A stretch of DNA of 64,000 bases from Paludibacter sp. (GTDB lineage Bacteria; Bacteroidota; Bacteroidia; Bacteroidales; Paludibacteraceae). Shown in pieces: positions 8,688 to 18,008 of this stretch (within the stretch, counting starts at the first letter, position 1; the number at the start of each line of letters is the position of its first letter). The stretch covers positions 19,235 through 83,234 of the forward strand of contig JAQUWU010000021.1 in the NCBI GenBank assembly GCA_028692715.1, written 5' to 3'. Both the position numbers and the translations under genes were made by a program. Below the pieces are notes generated by a model that worked only from the letters and a program-made list of their open reading frames with translations, was not told the DNA's origin and did no database searches.

Positions 8688-11300
8688 TTACTTTTTGGTT
8701 TTTTCACCAAAATCAGCTTGTTGTTTTTCTACCTCTTCTAGCAACTTTTTCCGTTGCTCATCGGACAATTGAATTTTATCGGATTTGTCAGTTGACAATG
8801 TATTTGTTTTAAAAAATTGATTTTGTTCGATAGAGTTGAAAAGGAAATCACCCGTAACACTTTCCAGTTCGATTTCTGCAGCAGTTGGAGTTTGTATACC
8901 TTCGAACTGAACATGTGCCTTTACTTTAATTTTCCCGGCTTTTGTTGTTGAACGAATCAGGACAGGAGCTGAACCCCATTCCACTGCACGAGGATTAGCA
9001 CCAATATTTTGATTTCCAATTATTTCGCCTTCACCTTCAACTGTGAAAACGATATTATCTTTTGCCAGTCGACGTACATTTCCACTATCGTCAGTAATTT
9101 CAGCAACTACAATAATAAAATCCGATCCATCAGCCATCAGTTTTTTACCTAAATCGTCTACATACAAACGGATTTTGGTAGAACGACGTGAAGGCATTTT
9201 TTTATCGCTGCAAACAACTTTCCCAGCAATGATTCCTTCAGCTAGGAAACTCACTTTTTGCCAGTTTTTTTTACTATACGTTAAATTCCGCATATCCCAG
9301 AAATCATATATATTTTCAAAAACAACAGGTGCATAAGGAATATGTCCTTTGTCGTGCAACACCTTTTTTGTAATAGATTTTCCTTCGTAAACAGTTAGTC
9401 GAACAGAATCACAATTACTAAAAACAACAACATCTTTATCAGAGAAGGGAGTAATTTCATTTGCCACATAAACCATGGGTCCGGTTTCAACATTTGTCAC
9501 TTTCAACAAAGGATTTACTTGACTTTTGAACATATAATAGGCATATTTTGGCTGACGGAAAGCATCGAAAATTCCACCCCAATAAGGATCTGGATGATAA
9601 CCACGCTGATGATCGAATGGATGCCAGAGTGCGCCACCGGTAAACTGTCCGGTAGTTTGGAACATTGCATCGTATGATTCAGCCAACGACAAAGCCGCTG
9701 TTAACATTGGTTTTTCGCCCCAGCTGCGACTAGCTCTATTATTGGCATTGTGTGCATACCAATCATCCACATTTTCGCCAAATTCGCGGGTAAAAAGTGA
9801 TTGTTTCACTTTCCCTTCGTCAGTTGGCCAGCCATAAACTACATCGTAATTTTCTGCTACACCTTCGGAACGCAAATCGGCAGCAGCTCCCGGACTACCG
9901 GGATATGGAAATTCATCTTTTGTAATCTGAAGTGATTTGAGAGAAAATTCCTTCGGAAAATGTGTTTCGTTCAAAATTGGTTCCCAAAGTAAAACTGAAG
10001 GATGATTTCGATCGCGACGGATCATATTGCGTGTATTTTCATACACCAAATCCTCAAATTTAGGATCACTGTTCCAAAATTGCCAACCGGGAGTTGCAAC
10101 AATAATAAACATTCCCAACTCGTCGCAAGCATCCATAAACGCCGGATCTTGGGGATAATGAGCAGTACGAACAATCACACAACCGGCATTGCGTAATCTT
10201 TTTACATCGCGCCATTGTTGTGAATTAGGAACAGCATTACCTACATACGCAAAATCCTGATGACGATTTCCACCAATTAACTGTCCATAAGGTTTGCCGT
10301 TCAGATAAAAACCATCTTTTCCCCTAAATTCAGCTTTACGAATTCCAATACGTATCATTCCGCCATCAAGAGCAACTTTTCCTTCTTTTACAAAAAGCTT
10401 CACAAGATATAAATCAGGGTTTTCGGGCGACCAAAGTTGCGGATTTAAAACAATTGTTTTCTGATAAATTGTTTTTGATTCTCCTGCTTTTAATGATAAT
10501 TTTGAAATTATTTTTTTTACCGTCTTACCCACAGGATCAACAATAACAGTTTCTAGAGCTACTGATTTTGAATTACTTCCATTATTTTTCAATTCGGTAT
10601 TTACAAATACTTCAGCACTTTTTTCACTAATATTGTTATAATGTACAAATATGCCTCCACCGGCAATTTCATTAGCATCGATAGCATCAGTAATAGCAAC
10701 TTTGTTTTTACAAATCATCCAAACATCACGGTATATGCCACCGTGATATACAAAATCAAGTGTATATTGCGGTTTCCCCGGAGGATAACTTTTATCGTCA
10801 CTATTATCTGCCATAACAGCCAATAAACAAGTTTCACCGGTTTTAACTCCAAGTGCCGTAAGATCTAAAGTAATGGGTAGATATCCCCCAAGATGTTCTT
10901 TCACCAGTTTTCCATTCAGGTAAATTTTTTGTTTCCCCATAATGGCCTCGAACTGTATAAGGACATTTTTCCCTGCACTTTGAGAAGGTATTTCAAAACG
11001 TTTACGATACCATGCTACCCCCTGAAAATTTCTGCAACCACTGGCTTCTGCGGGCATCAATTCAACAGTATGTGGCGTAGCTACTACTTCCCATACTGTA
11101 TCGTCGAAGTTAATAGATTCGGCATTTTGAATATCACCTCGCATAAAACGCCATCCATTGTTGAAATTATACACTTGCCGGCCACTGCCTTCCAGTTGAT
11201 AGAAACCAGCCACTGAAGTTTGTGCTGTTACTAGAGTAAAAGCAAAAAAACTGAAAAATAAATAGATGAGAATGTGTTTGTATTTCATAATTTTATTCAT
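8688..11300 (-). CDS. Glycoside hydrolase family 2 enzyme, secreted
   Basis: 870 residues. Signal peptide about 1-26 ending near VTAQ. GH2 sugar-binding jelly roll about 40-200 (GVAWYRKRFEIP, GKQKIYLNGKLVKEHLGGY), immunoglobulin-like domain about 200-310, TIM barrel about 320-610, then Ig-like C-terminal domains. The acid/base Glu sits in LWEPILNET (about residue 444) and the nucleophile Glu in FTREFGE (about 505), both in expected GH2 context. The family includes beta-galactosidases, glucuronidases and mannosidases; by eye I cannot choose. The charged tail (KKLLEEVEKQQADFGEKTKK) is unusual. A second Met at codon 5 (11288) is an alternative start that would leave a longer leader behind the -7 box at 11314-11321. 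Likely co-regulated with the adjacent HTCS and beta-helix genes. Confidence 0.92.
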   Translation of the reverse strand: MNKIMKYKHILIYLFFSFFAFTLVTAQTSVAGFYQLEGSGRQVYNFNNGWRFMRGDIQNAESINFDDTVWEVVATPHTVELMPAEASGCRNFQGVAWYRKRFEIPSQSAGKNVLIQFEAIMGKQKIYLNGKLVKEHLGGYLPITLDLTALGVKTGETCLLAVMADNSDDKSYPPGKPQYTLDFVYHGGIYRDVWMICKNKVAITDAIDANEIAGGGIFVHYNNISEKSAEVFVNTELKNNGSNSKSVALETVIVDPVGKTVKKIISKLSLKAGESKTIYQKTIVLNPQLWSPENPDLYLVKLFVKEGKVALDGGMIRIGIRKAEFRGKDGFYLNGKPYGQLIGGNRHQDFAYVGNAVPNSQQWRDVKRLRNAGCVIVRTAHYPQDPAFMDACDELGMFIIVATPGWQFWNSDPKFEDLVYENTRNMIRRDRNHPSVLLWEPILNETHFPKEFSLKSLQITKDEFPYPGSPGAAADLRSEGVAENYDVVYGWPTDEGKVKQSLFTREFGENVDDWYAHNANNRASRSWGEKPMLTAALSLAESYDAMFQTTGQFTGGALWHPFDHQRGYHPDPYWGGIFDAFRQPKYAYYMFKSQVNPLLKVTNVETGPMVYVANEITPFSDKDVVVFSNCDSVRLTVYEGKSITKKVLHDKGHIPYAPVVFENIYDFWDMRNLTYSKKNWQKVSFLAEGIIAGKVVCSDKKMPSRRSTKIRLYVDDLGKKLMADGSDFIIVVAEITDDSGNVRRLAKDNIVFTVEGEGEIIGNQNIGANPRAVEWGSAPVLIRSTTKAGKIKVKAHVQFEGIQTPTAAEIELESVTGDFLFNSIEQNQFFKTNTLSTDKSDKIQLSDEQRKKLLEEVEKQQADFGEKTKK

Positions 11301-11313
11301 AAACTTTTCTGTA

Positions 11314-11321
11314 CAAATATA
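11314..11321 (-). promoter_or_regulatory. -7 box upstream of the GH2 gene
   Basis: TATATTTG on the minus strand, 14 bases before the first ATG and 26 before the second. If transcription begins about 7 bases downstream, the second ATG (11288) gets a more normal leader than the first. Confidence 0.45.
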
Positions 11322-11473
11322 ATAAAACCATGAGGAAATCGATTATATCTGTACTTTTACCTAATTGAAAAGTATTATTTTACAAAAGTTTATATGTTTG
11401 AATAAATAGACGTTTACTTTCAATAATTTGTAATCGTTAAAATTCTTAATAATCGATATAAATTGTTTTAATA

Positions 11474-11514
11474 CAAAAAACAGGATTGAGTTTTACACAA
11501 AATCCTGTTTAATT
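11474..11514 (-). terminator. Terminator of the polysaccharide export operon
   Basis: Inverted repeat AAACAGGATT / AATCCTGTTT (11478-11487 and 11501-11510). On the minus strand it ends in a T run. It lies just beyond the stop codon of the Wzc-like gene at 11542. Confidence 0.8.
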
Positions 11515-11541
11515 AAGAATTACAAATTGATGATTTCAGTC

Positions 11542-13947
11542 TTATATTTCAGTATCATCTTCATAATAGTGGAAATATTTTTCTGACTCACTTTTCTTCC
11601 TCCGAGAGGTATAACCATAACTATATCCAAACAAATAAGCATATTTGTACAATTTATATTTTGAATATCTACTACCATCATCAAGCACATCGTTAATTAT
11701 GGTATACATATTCGGTATATTATCTAGTTTTAGTTGGGCTGAAAGTTTCTTATAGAACGATTTATTTGTTTTGCCGTTGCGGACAACAAACAAGTTAACA
11801 TCTGACAATGAAGCAATGGAATAAGCATCGGTAACCATACCAATTGGGCTTGTGTCAACAATTATATACTCATACCGTTTGCGAAGTTCCGCAAACATCT
11901 CAATTAATTTATCAGAACGGATTAATTCTCCCGGATTTGGAGGAATTGAACCTGCAGGTAACAAATCGAAATCCACTTTTGGTAAATGTAAAATAACTTC
12001 ATCTAAGGTATTCTGATCGATAAGATAGTTCGTTACGCCATTTGGTTGAACTACATTAAATCGTTGATTTATACTTGGTTTCCTAATATCAAGATCCACC
12101 AGAATGGTTTTTTTACTTGTCATGGAATATATGGCAGCAAGATTTATGGCGAAATATGTTTTACCATCCCCCGACTCTGTTGAGGTGGTCATCATTACAA
12201 TATTGGTTTTTCGCTTAACAATAAACTCAATACGCGTTCTAATGACACGGAACATCTCGGTAAATGCGGAACGAGGATTTTTTGCCACCAATAACGGATC
12301 GGTACTTTTCGTGTGGCGAATTGCTCCAATTAAAGGGAATGGCGAATTTTTCTCCACGTCTTTTGTAGATCGTACTGTATTATTTAGCAACTCTTTAAGT
12401 ATCACCAAAACCGTTGGAATTAACAATCCAAAAAGTAAAAATGTCAAAGTAGTTTTGGATTTTTTACCGGAATTTGTAACACTTAAAACCCTTGCTTTAT
12501 CAAGAATATTATTATCAGGCGTATTAGAAGCTTTAAGGATTTCTGATTCAGCTCTTTTTTGTAGAAAGAAAGTATAATAATTATCGTCCATCTTATACTT
12601 GCGCTCAATAGAAATCATCTCGAGTTCTTTTTCGGGCAATTCTTCAATTTGCTTGTTTACCTGAGACATCCTTCTGGTAAAATCAGTCTTTTCAATTTCA
12701 AGAGAAGCTCGCATACTTTTCACCACTTCATTAATAGCCAGCTTTACACCCTCAATTTCTTTACTAAATTTATCATAATACGGACTTCTTTCACTAATTT
12801 CACTTCTTTGAGATCTTAAATCGTTTATTTGTTGAACCAAGGACATTAACATAGGTTCGTTCAAGCCAAGACTAGATGGAGCTACAACGGTTCCATCTGC
12901 AAGATTCGTTTTCAGATATTTTGTCAGATAATCAAGATACGTTTCACGAAGTTTCAATTCGGATTGCTCGACATCAAATTTTGTAGCTTTACCAAGTAAT
13001 TCGCTTGTATGACTTGAAACATCAACAATCTTATTACTCTGACGGAAATTTGTCATGTCATTTTCCGAAACAGCTAATGCTTTTGAAACGACACCCAACT
13101 GCTCATCAATAAATTTAATAGTTTTATTCGCAGCATCATTTTTCCTTTCAAGATTTTCATCTAAAAATGTCTCACATAATTTATTAATAAAATCAACATC
13201 TCTATCAGGCGTTTCACTAACTAACGAAATTTGTAAAACAGATGAACCTTCTACTACATATCCAAAATTTAAACGTGAAGAAAAATCAGACACAAGCGAT
13301 TCTCTTGAACGAAATTTGAAATAAATTTCCGAATTTCCCATAAATTTATTCACATTATCAACTGTAATGAAAAATAAATTATGTTGAAGAGGTTCGCCAT
13401 ACTTACCATCAATGCTCAAATTCGAAAACATCTTATTGTCTTCAACTGAGATATTAAATGTACCATTGGATCGCAACTTAATTTTAAACAAGATATTATA
13501 AGCTTCGGGTGAAACATAGTCCGATTCAATAATAATTGGTGAAGATTTGTACATATTACGGGTTTTAAAACTACCCTTGGAAATATAATCCACCTTTAAA
13601 TATGGAATACTGTCCACTACTTTACAAACCAAATCGTAAGAACCAAGCATAATCACTTGATTATTAACATTTCTATAGCCTGATTCTATACCAAATCCTT
13701 GCATTAATGCCTGCGAGCTATTATTAATTGCCGTCCGTCCTTCATCAATCATAACAGTACCGGCGGTTTGAAATGTTGGTAACCAGGTTCGGTTATCAAG
13801 ATAAGCAAGACCCAAAGATATTATAACTCCTATTATAAACAGATACCAATGATGAAGAAAATAGGATACCCATTCCATGATATCAAAACTCGATTCTTCC
13901 TCGTCATTAAAGGGTTTTTCGTAATTTACCTGTTCCATATTGTTCAA
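11542..13947 (-). CDS. Wzc-like polysaccharide co-polymerase and tyrosine autokinase
   Basis: 801 residues, the fused Wzc arrangement of Gram-negative capsule/EPS systems. Wzz domain about 20-200 with a first membrane helix near 34-52; a long coiled-coil periplasmic region about 255-480; second membrane helix near 500-518 (TLTFLLFGLLIPTVLVIL); BY-kinase domain from about 560, with Walker A in TESGDGKTYFAINLA (about 594) and Walker A-prime in TILVDLDIRKP (about 619). The tail, about 765-800, is Tyr-rich (YKLYKYAYLFGYSYGY, then FHYYEDD), the expected autophosphorylation cluster. It is the last gene of an operon with two outer-membrane export lipoproteins, 38 bases after the second. It should regulate chain length and export of an exopolysaccharide. 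No glycosyltransferases are adjacent. Confidence 0.95.
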   Translation of the reverse strand: MNNMEQVNYEKPFNDEEESSFDIMEWVSYFLHHWYLFIIGVIISLGLAYLDNRTWLPTFQTAGTVMIDEGRTAINNSSQALMQGFGIESGYRNVNNQVIMLGSYDLVCKVVDSIPYLKVDYISKGSFKTRNMYKSSPIIIESDYVSPEAYNILFKIKLRSNGTFNISVEDNKMFSNLSIDGKYGEPLQHNLFFITVDNVNKFMGNSEIYFKFRSRESLVSDFSSRLNFGYVVEGSSVLQISLVSETPDRDVDFINKLCETFLDENLERKNDAANKTIKFIDEQLGVVSKALAVSENDMTNFRQSNKIVDVSSHTSELLGKATKFDVEQSELKLRETYLDYLTKYLKTNLADGTVVAPSSLGLNEPMLMSLVQQINDLRSQRSEISERSPYYDKFSKEIEGVKLAINEVVKSMRASLEIEKTDFTRRMSQVNKQIEELPEKELEMISIERKYKMDDNYYTFFLQKRAESEILKASNTPDNNILDKARVLSVTNSGKKSKTTLTFLLFGLLIPTVLVILKELLNNTVRSTKDVEKNSPFPLIGAIRHTKSTDPLLVAKNPRSAFTEMFRVIRTRIEFIVKRKTNIVMMTTSTESGDGKTYFAINLAAIYSMTSKKTILVDLDIRKPSINQRFNVVQPNGVTNYLIDQNTLDEVILHLPKVDFDLLPAGSIPPNPGELIRSDKLIEMFAELRKRYEYIIVDTSPIGMVTDAYSIASLSDVNLFVVRNGKTNKSFYKKLSAQLKLDNIPNMYTIINDVLDDGSRYSKYKLYKYAYLFGYSYGYTSRRKKSESEKYFHYYEDDTEI

Positions 13948-13985
13948 TAAATTGTTTTTAAGTAAAATAGTTCCTTACAATAAAA

Positions 13986-14756
13986 TTACTTCGTATAATT
14001 TAAAACACTGAATAACAATGATATTGAAAATGTCATTACACTCAATAATGCAGTATAACTATTCACTTTATAGAAACTTGAGAAATCTCTCTTAACATAA
14101 ATAATATCATTCGGATAAATGTAATAATACCTTGAATCGATGATACTTTTTGGGCGAATATCAAACTCTAGGATTTCTGTACCATTATCCGTATCTCTTA
14201 TTATCCGAATATGTTTTCTGTCACTGGAATCATTAAAATCGCCCGACATGGCAAGTGCCTGAAAAATAGTGAGTCTTTCTTTGTAAATCTGGTAAATTCC
14301 TGATCCTGCATCGCCAAAAACAGTAAATGTTTTGTTGGCAAGACTTAATTTCACTACTGCATCAGGAATCATTTGCTTCATACGGTCTTCAATAACAGTA
14401 GTTGCTTCATTTAAGGTTAATCCTTCGACCTGAATTTTTGAAACAAATGGCAAATCGATAGTGCCATCAGGATAAACTCTGTATGAAATACTATTTTGTG
14501 ATGTATTAGAATTTTGTGGAGAAATGATTTTTGATATTGTTTCATCTGAAGTGATTAAACGGTAAATAAGCTCATCGTTTAATCTTATTTTATACTCAGT
14601 ATATTCGGATTTCTCATAAGCCGGTAATGATTTTTTGTTTTCCTGTAGCATATAAAAACTGCCATAGTTATAACAGGACGAGAATGATATCACTATCAGT
14701 ATCAGTAGAATATATTTGTTGTGTTTATATTTCATAATATATTTAGCGTCACTCAT
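13986..14756 (-). CDS. Wza-like polysaccharide export lipoprotein (second of a tandem pair)
   Basis: 256 residues. Lipoprotein signal with lipobox ISFSSC. Poly_export domain about 55-140 (YPDGTIDLPFVSKIQVEGLT) followed by an SLBB-like domain about 145-230 (FTVFGDAGSGIYQIYKERLTIFQALAMSG, then YYIYPNDIIYVKR), and a C-terminal hydrophobic helix as in Wza-type outer-membrane channels. An internal Met at codon 8 (14735) gives a better-sized signal peptide and may be the real start. It begins 5 bases after the first copy ends, so translation is probably coupled. It resembles its neighbour along its whole length, implying tandem duplication. Confidence 0.9.
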   Translation of the reverse strand: MSDAKYIMKYKHNKYILLILIVISFSSCYNYGSFYMLQENKKSLPAYEKSEYTEYKIRLNDELIYRLITSDETISKIISPQNSNTSQNSISYRVYPDGTIDLPFVSKIQVEGLTLNEATTVIEDRMKQMIPDAVVKLSLANKTFTVFGDAGSGIYQIYKERLTIFQALAMSGDFNDSSDRKHIRIIRDTDNGTEILEFDIRPKSIIDSRYYYIYPNDIIYVKRDFSSFYKVNSYTALLSVMTFSISLLFSVLNYTK

Positions 14757-14761
14757 TACAA

Positions 14762-15550
14762 TTAATAAAAGGTATTATAAAGTATTACCCCGAAAGAATA
14801 GGTAGTAACCAGCGTTGAAATAGCGGTCCATAAAGAATTTACCCTAAAAAATTGTTCCTTCATTGGTTGTATGAAAATCACATCGTTGGGTTCAAGGTAA
14901 TAATACTCTGAATTTATAATATCTATGCTTCTAATATCAAACGTCTTAATTACATTTCCACCGTTTGGAGTTTCACGCAGTATTTTTATTCTGCTTCTGT
15001 CAACATAAAAACCTAAATCTCCTGCCATGGCAATTGCCTGATAGATATTTACTTTTTCGCGTGGGAAAGTGAATTTTCCTGATCTTCCGGCACCGATGAT
15101 ACTAAATGTTCTTCCAACGATTCGTACATCAACTGAATTTACAGGCAATACTGATTTTATTGCTTCTTCAATAATTGCTTTTGCTTCCCTTACTGTTTTG
15201 CCGGCTAATGGTATATCGCCAATCAATGGGAATCTTATACAACCATTCGAATAGATGATATAAGTATATAAATCGAGACTTGAGTTATTCGTTGAACTTG
15301 ATAAAATTTGTGAGCTGCTATTACTGCTAGTATTAAAAAGCGAATTCGTTTTATCATCCAGCGAATAAACCTGAATAAACAATCGATCGTCATTTTTTAA
15401 TAAATAATCCTGATAATTAACCGAATCGTTGTATGCAGGAATAAAATTTTTAGCTTCCTGTAAATAGTTTGTTTGGCGCGTGGTGATGCATGAACTTAAC
15501 AGAAATGCCAGCAAGACAAACATCAAAAATTGCTTAAACGGTTTTTGCAT
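14762..15550 (-). CDS. Wza-like polysaccharide export lipoprotein (first of a tandem pair)
   Basis: 262 residues. Lipobox LLSSC near residue 21. Poly_export domain about 50-145 (YSNGCIRFPLIGDIPLAGKTV) and SLBB domain about 150-235 (FSIIGAGRSGKFTFPREKVNIYQAIAMAGDLG, YYYLEPNDVIFIQP) and a C-terminal hydrophobic segment. First gene of the export operon; a TAnnTTTG box lies about 26 bases upstream at 15576-15583. It should form part of the outer-membrane export channel. The two copies may form a mixed channel or serve different polymers; that is inference. Confidence 0.9.
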   Translation of the reverse strand: MQKPFKQFLMFVLLAFLLSSCITTRQTNYLQEAKNFIPAYNDSVNYQDYLLKNDDRLFIQVYSLDDKTNSLFNTSSNSSSQILSSSTNNSSLDLYTYIIYSNGCIRFPLIGDIPLAGKTVREAKAIIEEAIKSVLPVNSVDVRIVGRTFSIIGAGRSGKFTFPREKVNIYQAIAMAGDLGFYVDRSRIKILRETPNGGNVIKTFDIRSIDIINSEYYYLEPNDVIFIQPMKEQFFRVNSLWTAISTLVTTYSFGVILYNTFY

Positions 15551-15575
15551 CGCGATGGTTTTGATAAATTTCTAG

Positions 15576-15583
15576 CAAAGATA
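15576..15583 (-). promoter_or_regulatory. -7 box of the polysaccharide export operon
   Basis: Reads TATCTTTG on the minus strand, a TAnnTTTG match 26 bases before the first Wza-like gene. No -33 match at normal spacing. Confidence 0.5.
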
Positions 15584-15649
15584 GACAAAATTAGTAAATT
15601 AGTGTCGCTGACAACTAAAATAACATGCTATAAAACGATATTTTTTCCC

Positions 15650-15681
15650 TTGAATAATATTAGTTTTTTTTTATATTTTTG
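15650..15681 (+). promoter_or_regulatory. Predicted plus-strand promoter in the divergent region
   Basis: TTG at 15650-15652, 21 bases, then TATTTTTG at 15674-15681. This fits the Bacteroidota -33/-7 pattern. It faces the beta-barrel gene at 15893 but leaves a roughly 200-base leader, so it may be an upstream promoter additional to the one at 15858. Confidence 0.4.
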
Positions 15682-15857
15682 CAAACAAATTGAATCGTTA
15701 TTGCATTTTAGATCTAAAATTCAGGAATGATTATTGTATTGAACAACAATCAGAAAAGTAATAAAAAAAATGACCTTTTTTATCTGGAAAATGGTTATTG
15801 AGAATAAACTATTTTTACAACATTTTTTTATATCACTATTTTTAGAGAAATAATTCT

Positions 15858-15865
15858 TAATTTTG
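15858..15865 (+). promoter_or_regulatory. -7 box next to the beta-barrel protein gene
   Basis: TAATTTTG, 28 bases before the ATG at 15893. A start of transcription about 7 bases downstream would rule out translation from the in-frame TTG at 15863, so this box decides the start codon. Confidence 0.5.
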
Positions 15866-15892
15866 CAAAAACATTTCTTAAACCGTTACATT

Positions 15893-16627
15893 ATGCGTAA
15901 AAATATATTTGCCTGTCTTATGCTAATTATAAGTGCTAATTCATTCTCCCAAAACTATGATATAAATCAAAATATCGATCGGTTTGTAAGTTCAATCGAT
16001 TTTACGAAAGTACAGTTTGGATTGAAAGTAACTCCAGCAATTTCATGGATTAATGCTAACCATAACGACATGACGGCAGAGGGTGCTTCAATGAGATTTG
16101 GGGTAGGCATTGTGGCCGATTATCCTCTTACAAAACATCTTTCGGTTGTTTCCGGTATCAATTATCACGGATTTGGAGGGTATGTTTTTGATAATAATTC
16201 CTTAAGTATGGCAACAGATGGTGATACTCTAGCAACTTATAAAATAAATTACAAAGAAATTGAAATTCCTTTTGCAATAAAATTAGAAACTAATGTAATT
16301 AGAAAAGCCTCGTATTTTCTGCAAGGTGGTGTTTCGGTAGGTTTTGTAATAGATGCAAATGAAGAATATTTTCCGGCTAATACCAGTTTAGATCCAAAGT
16401 ATACGAATATAATTAATTATACCATTCCTACCAGAATAGCCTATCAGGCAGGTGTTGGAATGAATTATCTTCTTTATGGCAATACAAAAATTTTTGGATT
16501 AATTTCGTACAACAATTCTATTTCAAATATTGCAAACAGTGATAATTATACTTCAGACCATAGATATACATCGCCCATCGAAATATTACCCGGAAGTATG
16601 GAATTCTCTGTTGGTATAATGTTTTAA
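15893..16627 (+). CDS. Outer-membrane beta-barrel protein (PorT-like family)
   Basis: 244 residues from the ATG at 15893, with a Sec signal peptide (MRKNIFACLMLIISANSFSQ, cleaved after about 19). The mature part shows alternating aromatic/hydrophobic strands typical of a small outer-membrane barrel: FGLKVTPAISWI, FGVGIVADYPLTKHLSVVSGINY, ASYFLQGGVSVGFVID, RIAYQAGVGMNYLLY, and a terminal strand ending MEFSVGIMF with the final aromatic residue expected for barrel insertion. The in-frame TTG at 15863 would place ten residues before the signal peptide and lies inside the -7 box, so it was rejected. Function unknown; probably a structural or assembly-related envelope protein. Confidence 0.8.
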   Translation: MRKNIFACLMLIISANSFSQNYDINQNIDRFVSSIDFTKVQFGLKVTPAISWINANHNDMTAEGASMRFGVGIVADYPLTKHLSVVSGINYHGFGGYVFDNNSLSMATDGDTLATYKINYKEIEIPFAIKLETNVIRKASYFLQGGVSVGFVIDANEEYFPANTSLDPKYTNIINYTIPTRIAYQAGVGMNYLLYGNTKIFGLISYNNSISNIANSDNYTSDHRYTSPIEILPGSMEFSVGIMF

Positions 16628-16639
16628 AACCAACACAAA

Positions 16640-17476
16640 ATGAATTTAAAATTTCAAAAAATCTTATTCTTTTTAATTGCATTACTTTTTATTTCATGCG
16701 ATGCCCGAAAAGCTCAAGAGAAAGAAGCAGATATAAGATTGAATAATATCGAAGAATTAATCAATCGAAATTCCTATAATTTAGCCAAGATTCAACTGGA
16801 TAGCATTCATACTCTTTTTCCGAGACTAATAAACAAACGCAAAATTGCAGCAGCATTAGAAGACACTATTGTAAGAAGAGAAAGTGCCAGAAATCTTATT
16901 TACTGCGACAGCATTTTACCACTTAAAATACATGAAGCCGATTCGATTCAAAAAAACTTCCGTTTCGAAAAGGACACGGCTTATCAGGAATTTGGCAATT
17001 TTGTTTATAAAACACAGCGAACCGAAAACAATGCAAATCGTTGTTATTTAAAGTCTTATGTAAATGAGAATGCAGACTTTTATTTAATTAGCAATTATAC
17101 CGGAGGAAAAATTGATCAGTATGCCATTCAGGTTTCAGTTAACGACTTATTTTCAAGAACTGACAGTATTGGTATTTCAAGTTCTGATTTTCATAGCTTT
17201 AACGATGGCGGTTCACATTGGGAAACCCTGACATTTAAAAACGAAGCAGATAATGGGTTGACAGGTTTTGTAAGTCAGTACAGAAATGAAAGAATTAAAG
17301 TTACTCTCCTCGGAAAGAAAAATTACATATATTATCTTGATCCGGTTGACAAAACAGCCATTTCGGAAACTTACAATTTGTGGATTGTAAAAAAAGACGT
17401 TTCTAAACTTCAAAAAGAAATAAAAAAATCGAAAATAAGAATTGAACGAATCACGAAAAAACAAATTAAAAAGTAA
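16640..17476 (+). CDS. Lipoprotein of unknown function
   Basis: 278 residues. Lipoprotein signal with lipobox LLFISC near residue 20. The mature part starts with a charged helical segment (KAQEKEADIRLNNIEELI) and then a mixed alpha/beta domain; the last 35 residues are very Lys-rich and predicted helical (VSKLQKEIKKSKIRIERITKK). It begins 12 bases after the barrel gene, so the two are probably one transcript, which suggests a lipoprotein working beside that barrel. I do not recognise the family. Confidence 0.7.
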   Translation: MNLKFQKILFFLIALLFISCDARKAQEKEADIRLNNIEELINRNSYNLAKIQLDSIHTLFPRLINKRKIAAALEDTIVRRESARNLIYCDSILPLKIHEADSIQKNFRFEKDTAYQEFGNFVYKTQRTENNANRCYLKSYVNENADFYLISNYTGGKIDQYAIQVSVNDLFSRTDSIGISSSDFHSFNDGGSHWETLTFKNEADNGLTGFVSQYRNERIKVTLLGKKNYIYYLDPVDKTAISETYNLWIVKKDVSKLQKEIKKSKIRIERITKKQIKK

Positions 17477-17572
17477 AAAAAAAGAAATTTCTTTAATAAT
17501 CATTTTTTTGTAAATCAAAATCGACAAAAAAACGTTCTAGAGAATAGAAATTATTTATAAAAACAATAAACA

Positions 17573-18004
17573 ATGAAAAAGGCTCTTCAATTAGTAATGT
17601 TTTTTTTTATATTCAGCACGGCAGCAATGGCTCAGAATTCAGCTGATGTAAAAATTGTAGAATTAGATTTACAAGGCTTCAAACAAAAAGTATGGAATTT
17701 TGATAAAGACAAATCATTTAATAGAATAGGTAAATTACCGATTATACTTGATTTTCATGCCACCTGGTGTCGTCCATGCAAAATGTTAGCACCTCATTTA
17801 CAGGCAATTCAAAACAAATACAAAGGTAAATTGATCGTATATAAAATCGATGTTGATCAACAACCTGAATTGGCCAAACTTTTCAAAATACAAGCTATGC
17901 CAACTATCATTTTTATGAATAGTAAAACCAATTATAAATCTGAATTGGGGTATAAAGATTATGATGAGTACGAAAAAATTGTAAAAACTAATTTTTTGCT
18001 TTAA
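17573..18004 (+). CDS. Periplasmic thioredoxin-fold protein
   Basis: 143 residues. Signal peptide about 1-20 (cleavage after AMA). Thioredoxin fold with redox motif WCRPC (Cys66 and Cys69) and cis-proline loop AMPTIIF (Pro110). CRPC differs from the standard CGPC; the Arg should change the redox potential. Likely a periplasmic thiol-disulfide exchange protein. It ends only 4 bases from the convergent mutY stop, so no terminator fits between them. Confidence 0.88.
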   Translation: MKKALQLVMFFFIFSTAAMAQNSADVKIVELDLQGFKQKVWNFDKDKSFNRIGKLPIILDFHATWCRPCKMLAPHLQAIQNKYKGKLIVYKIDVDQQPELAKLFKIQAMPTIIFMNSKTNYKSELGYKDYDEYEKIVKTNFLL

Positions 18005-18008
18005 AAAA

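Noticed and set aside
15863-15892. TTG start extending the beta-barrel protein by ten residues
   Set aside because: It would put residues before the signal peptide and lies within the predicted -7 box.
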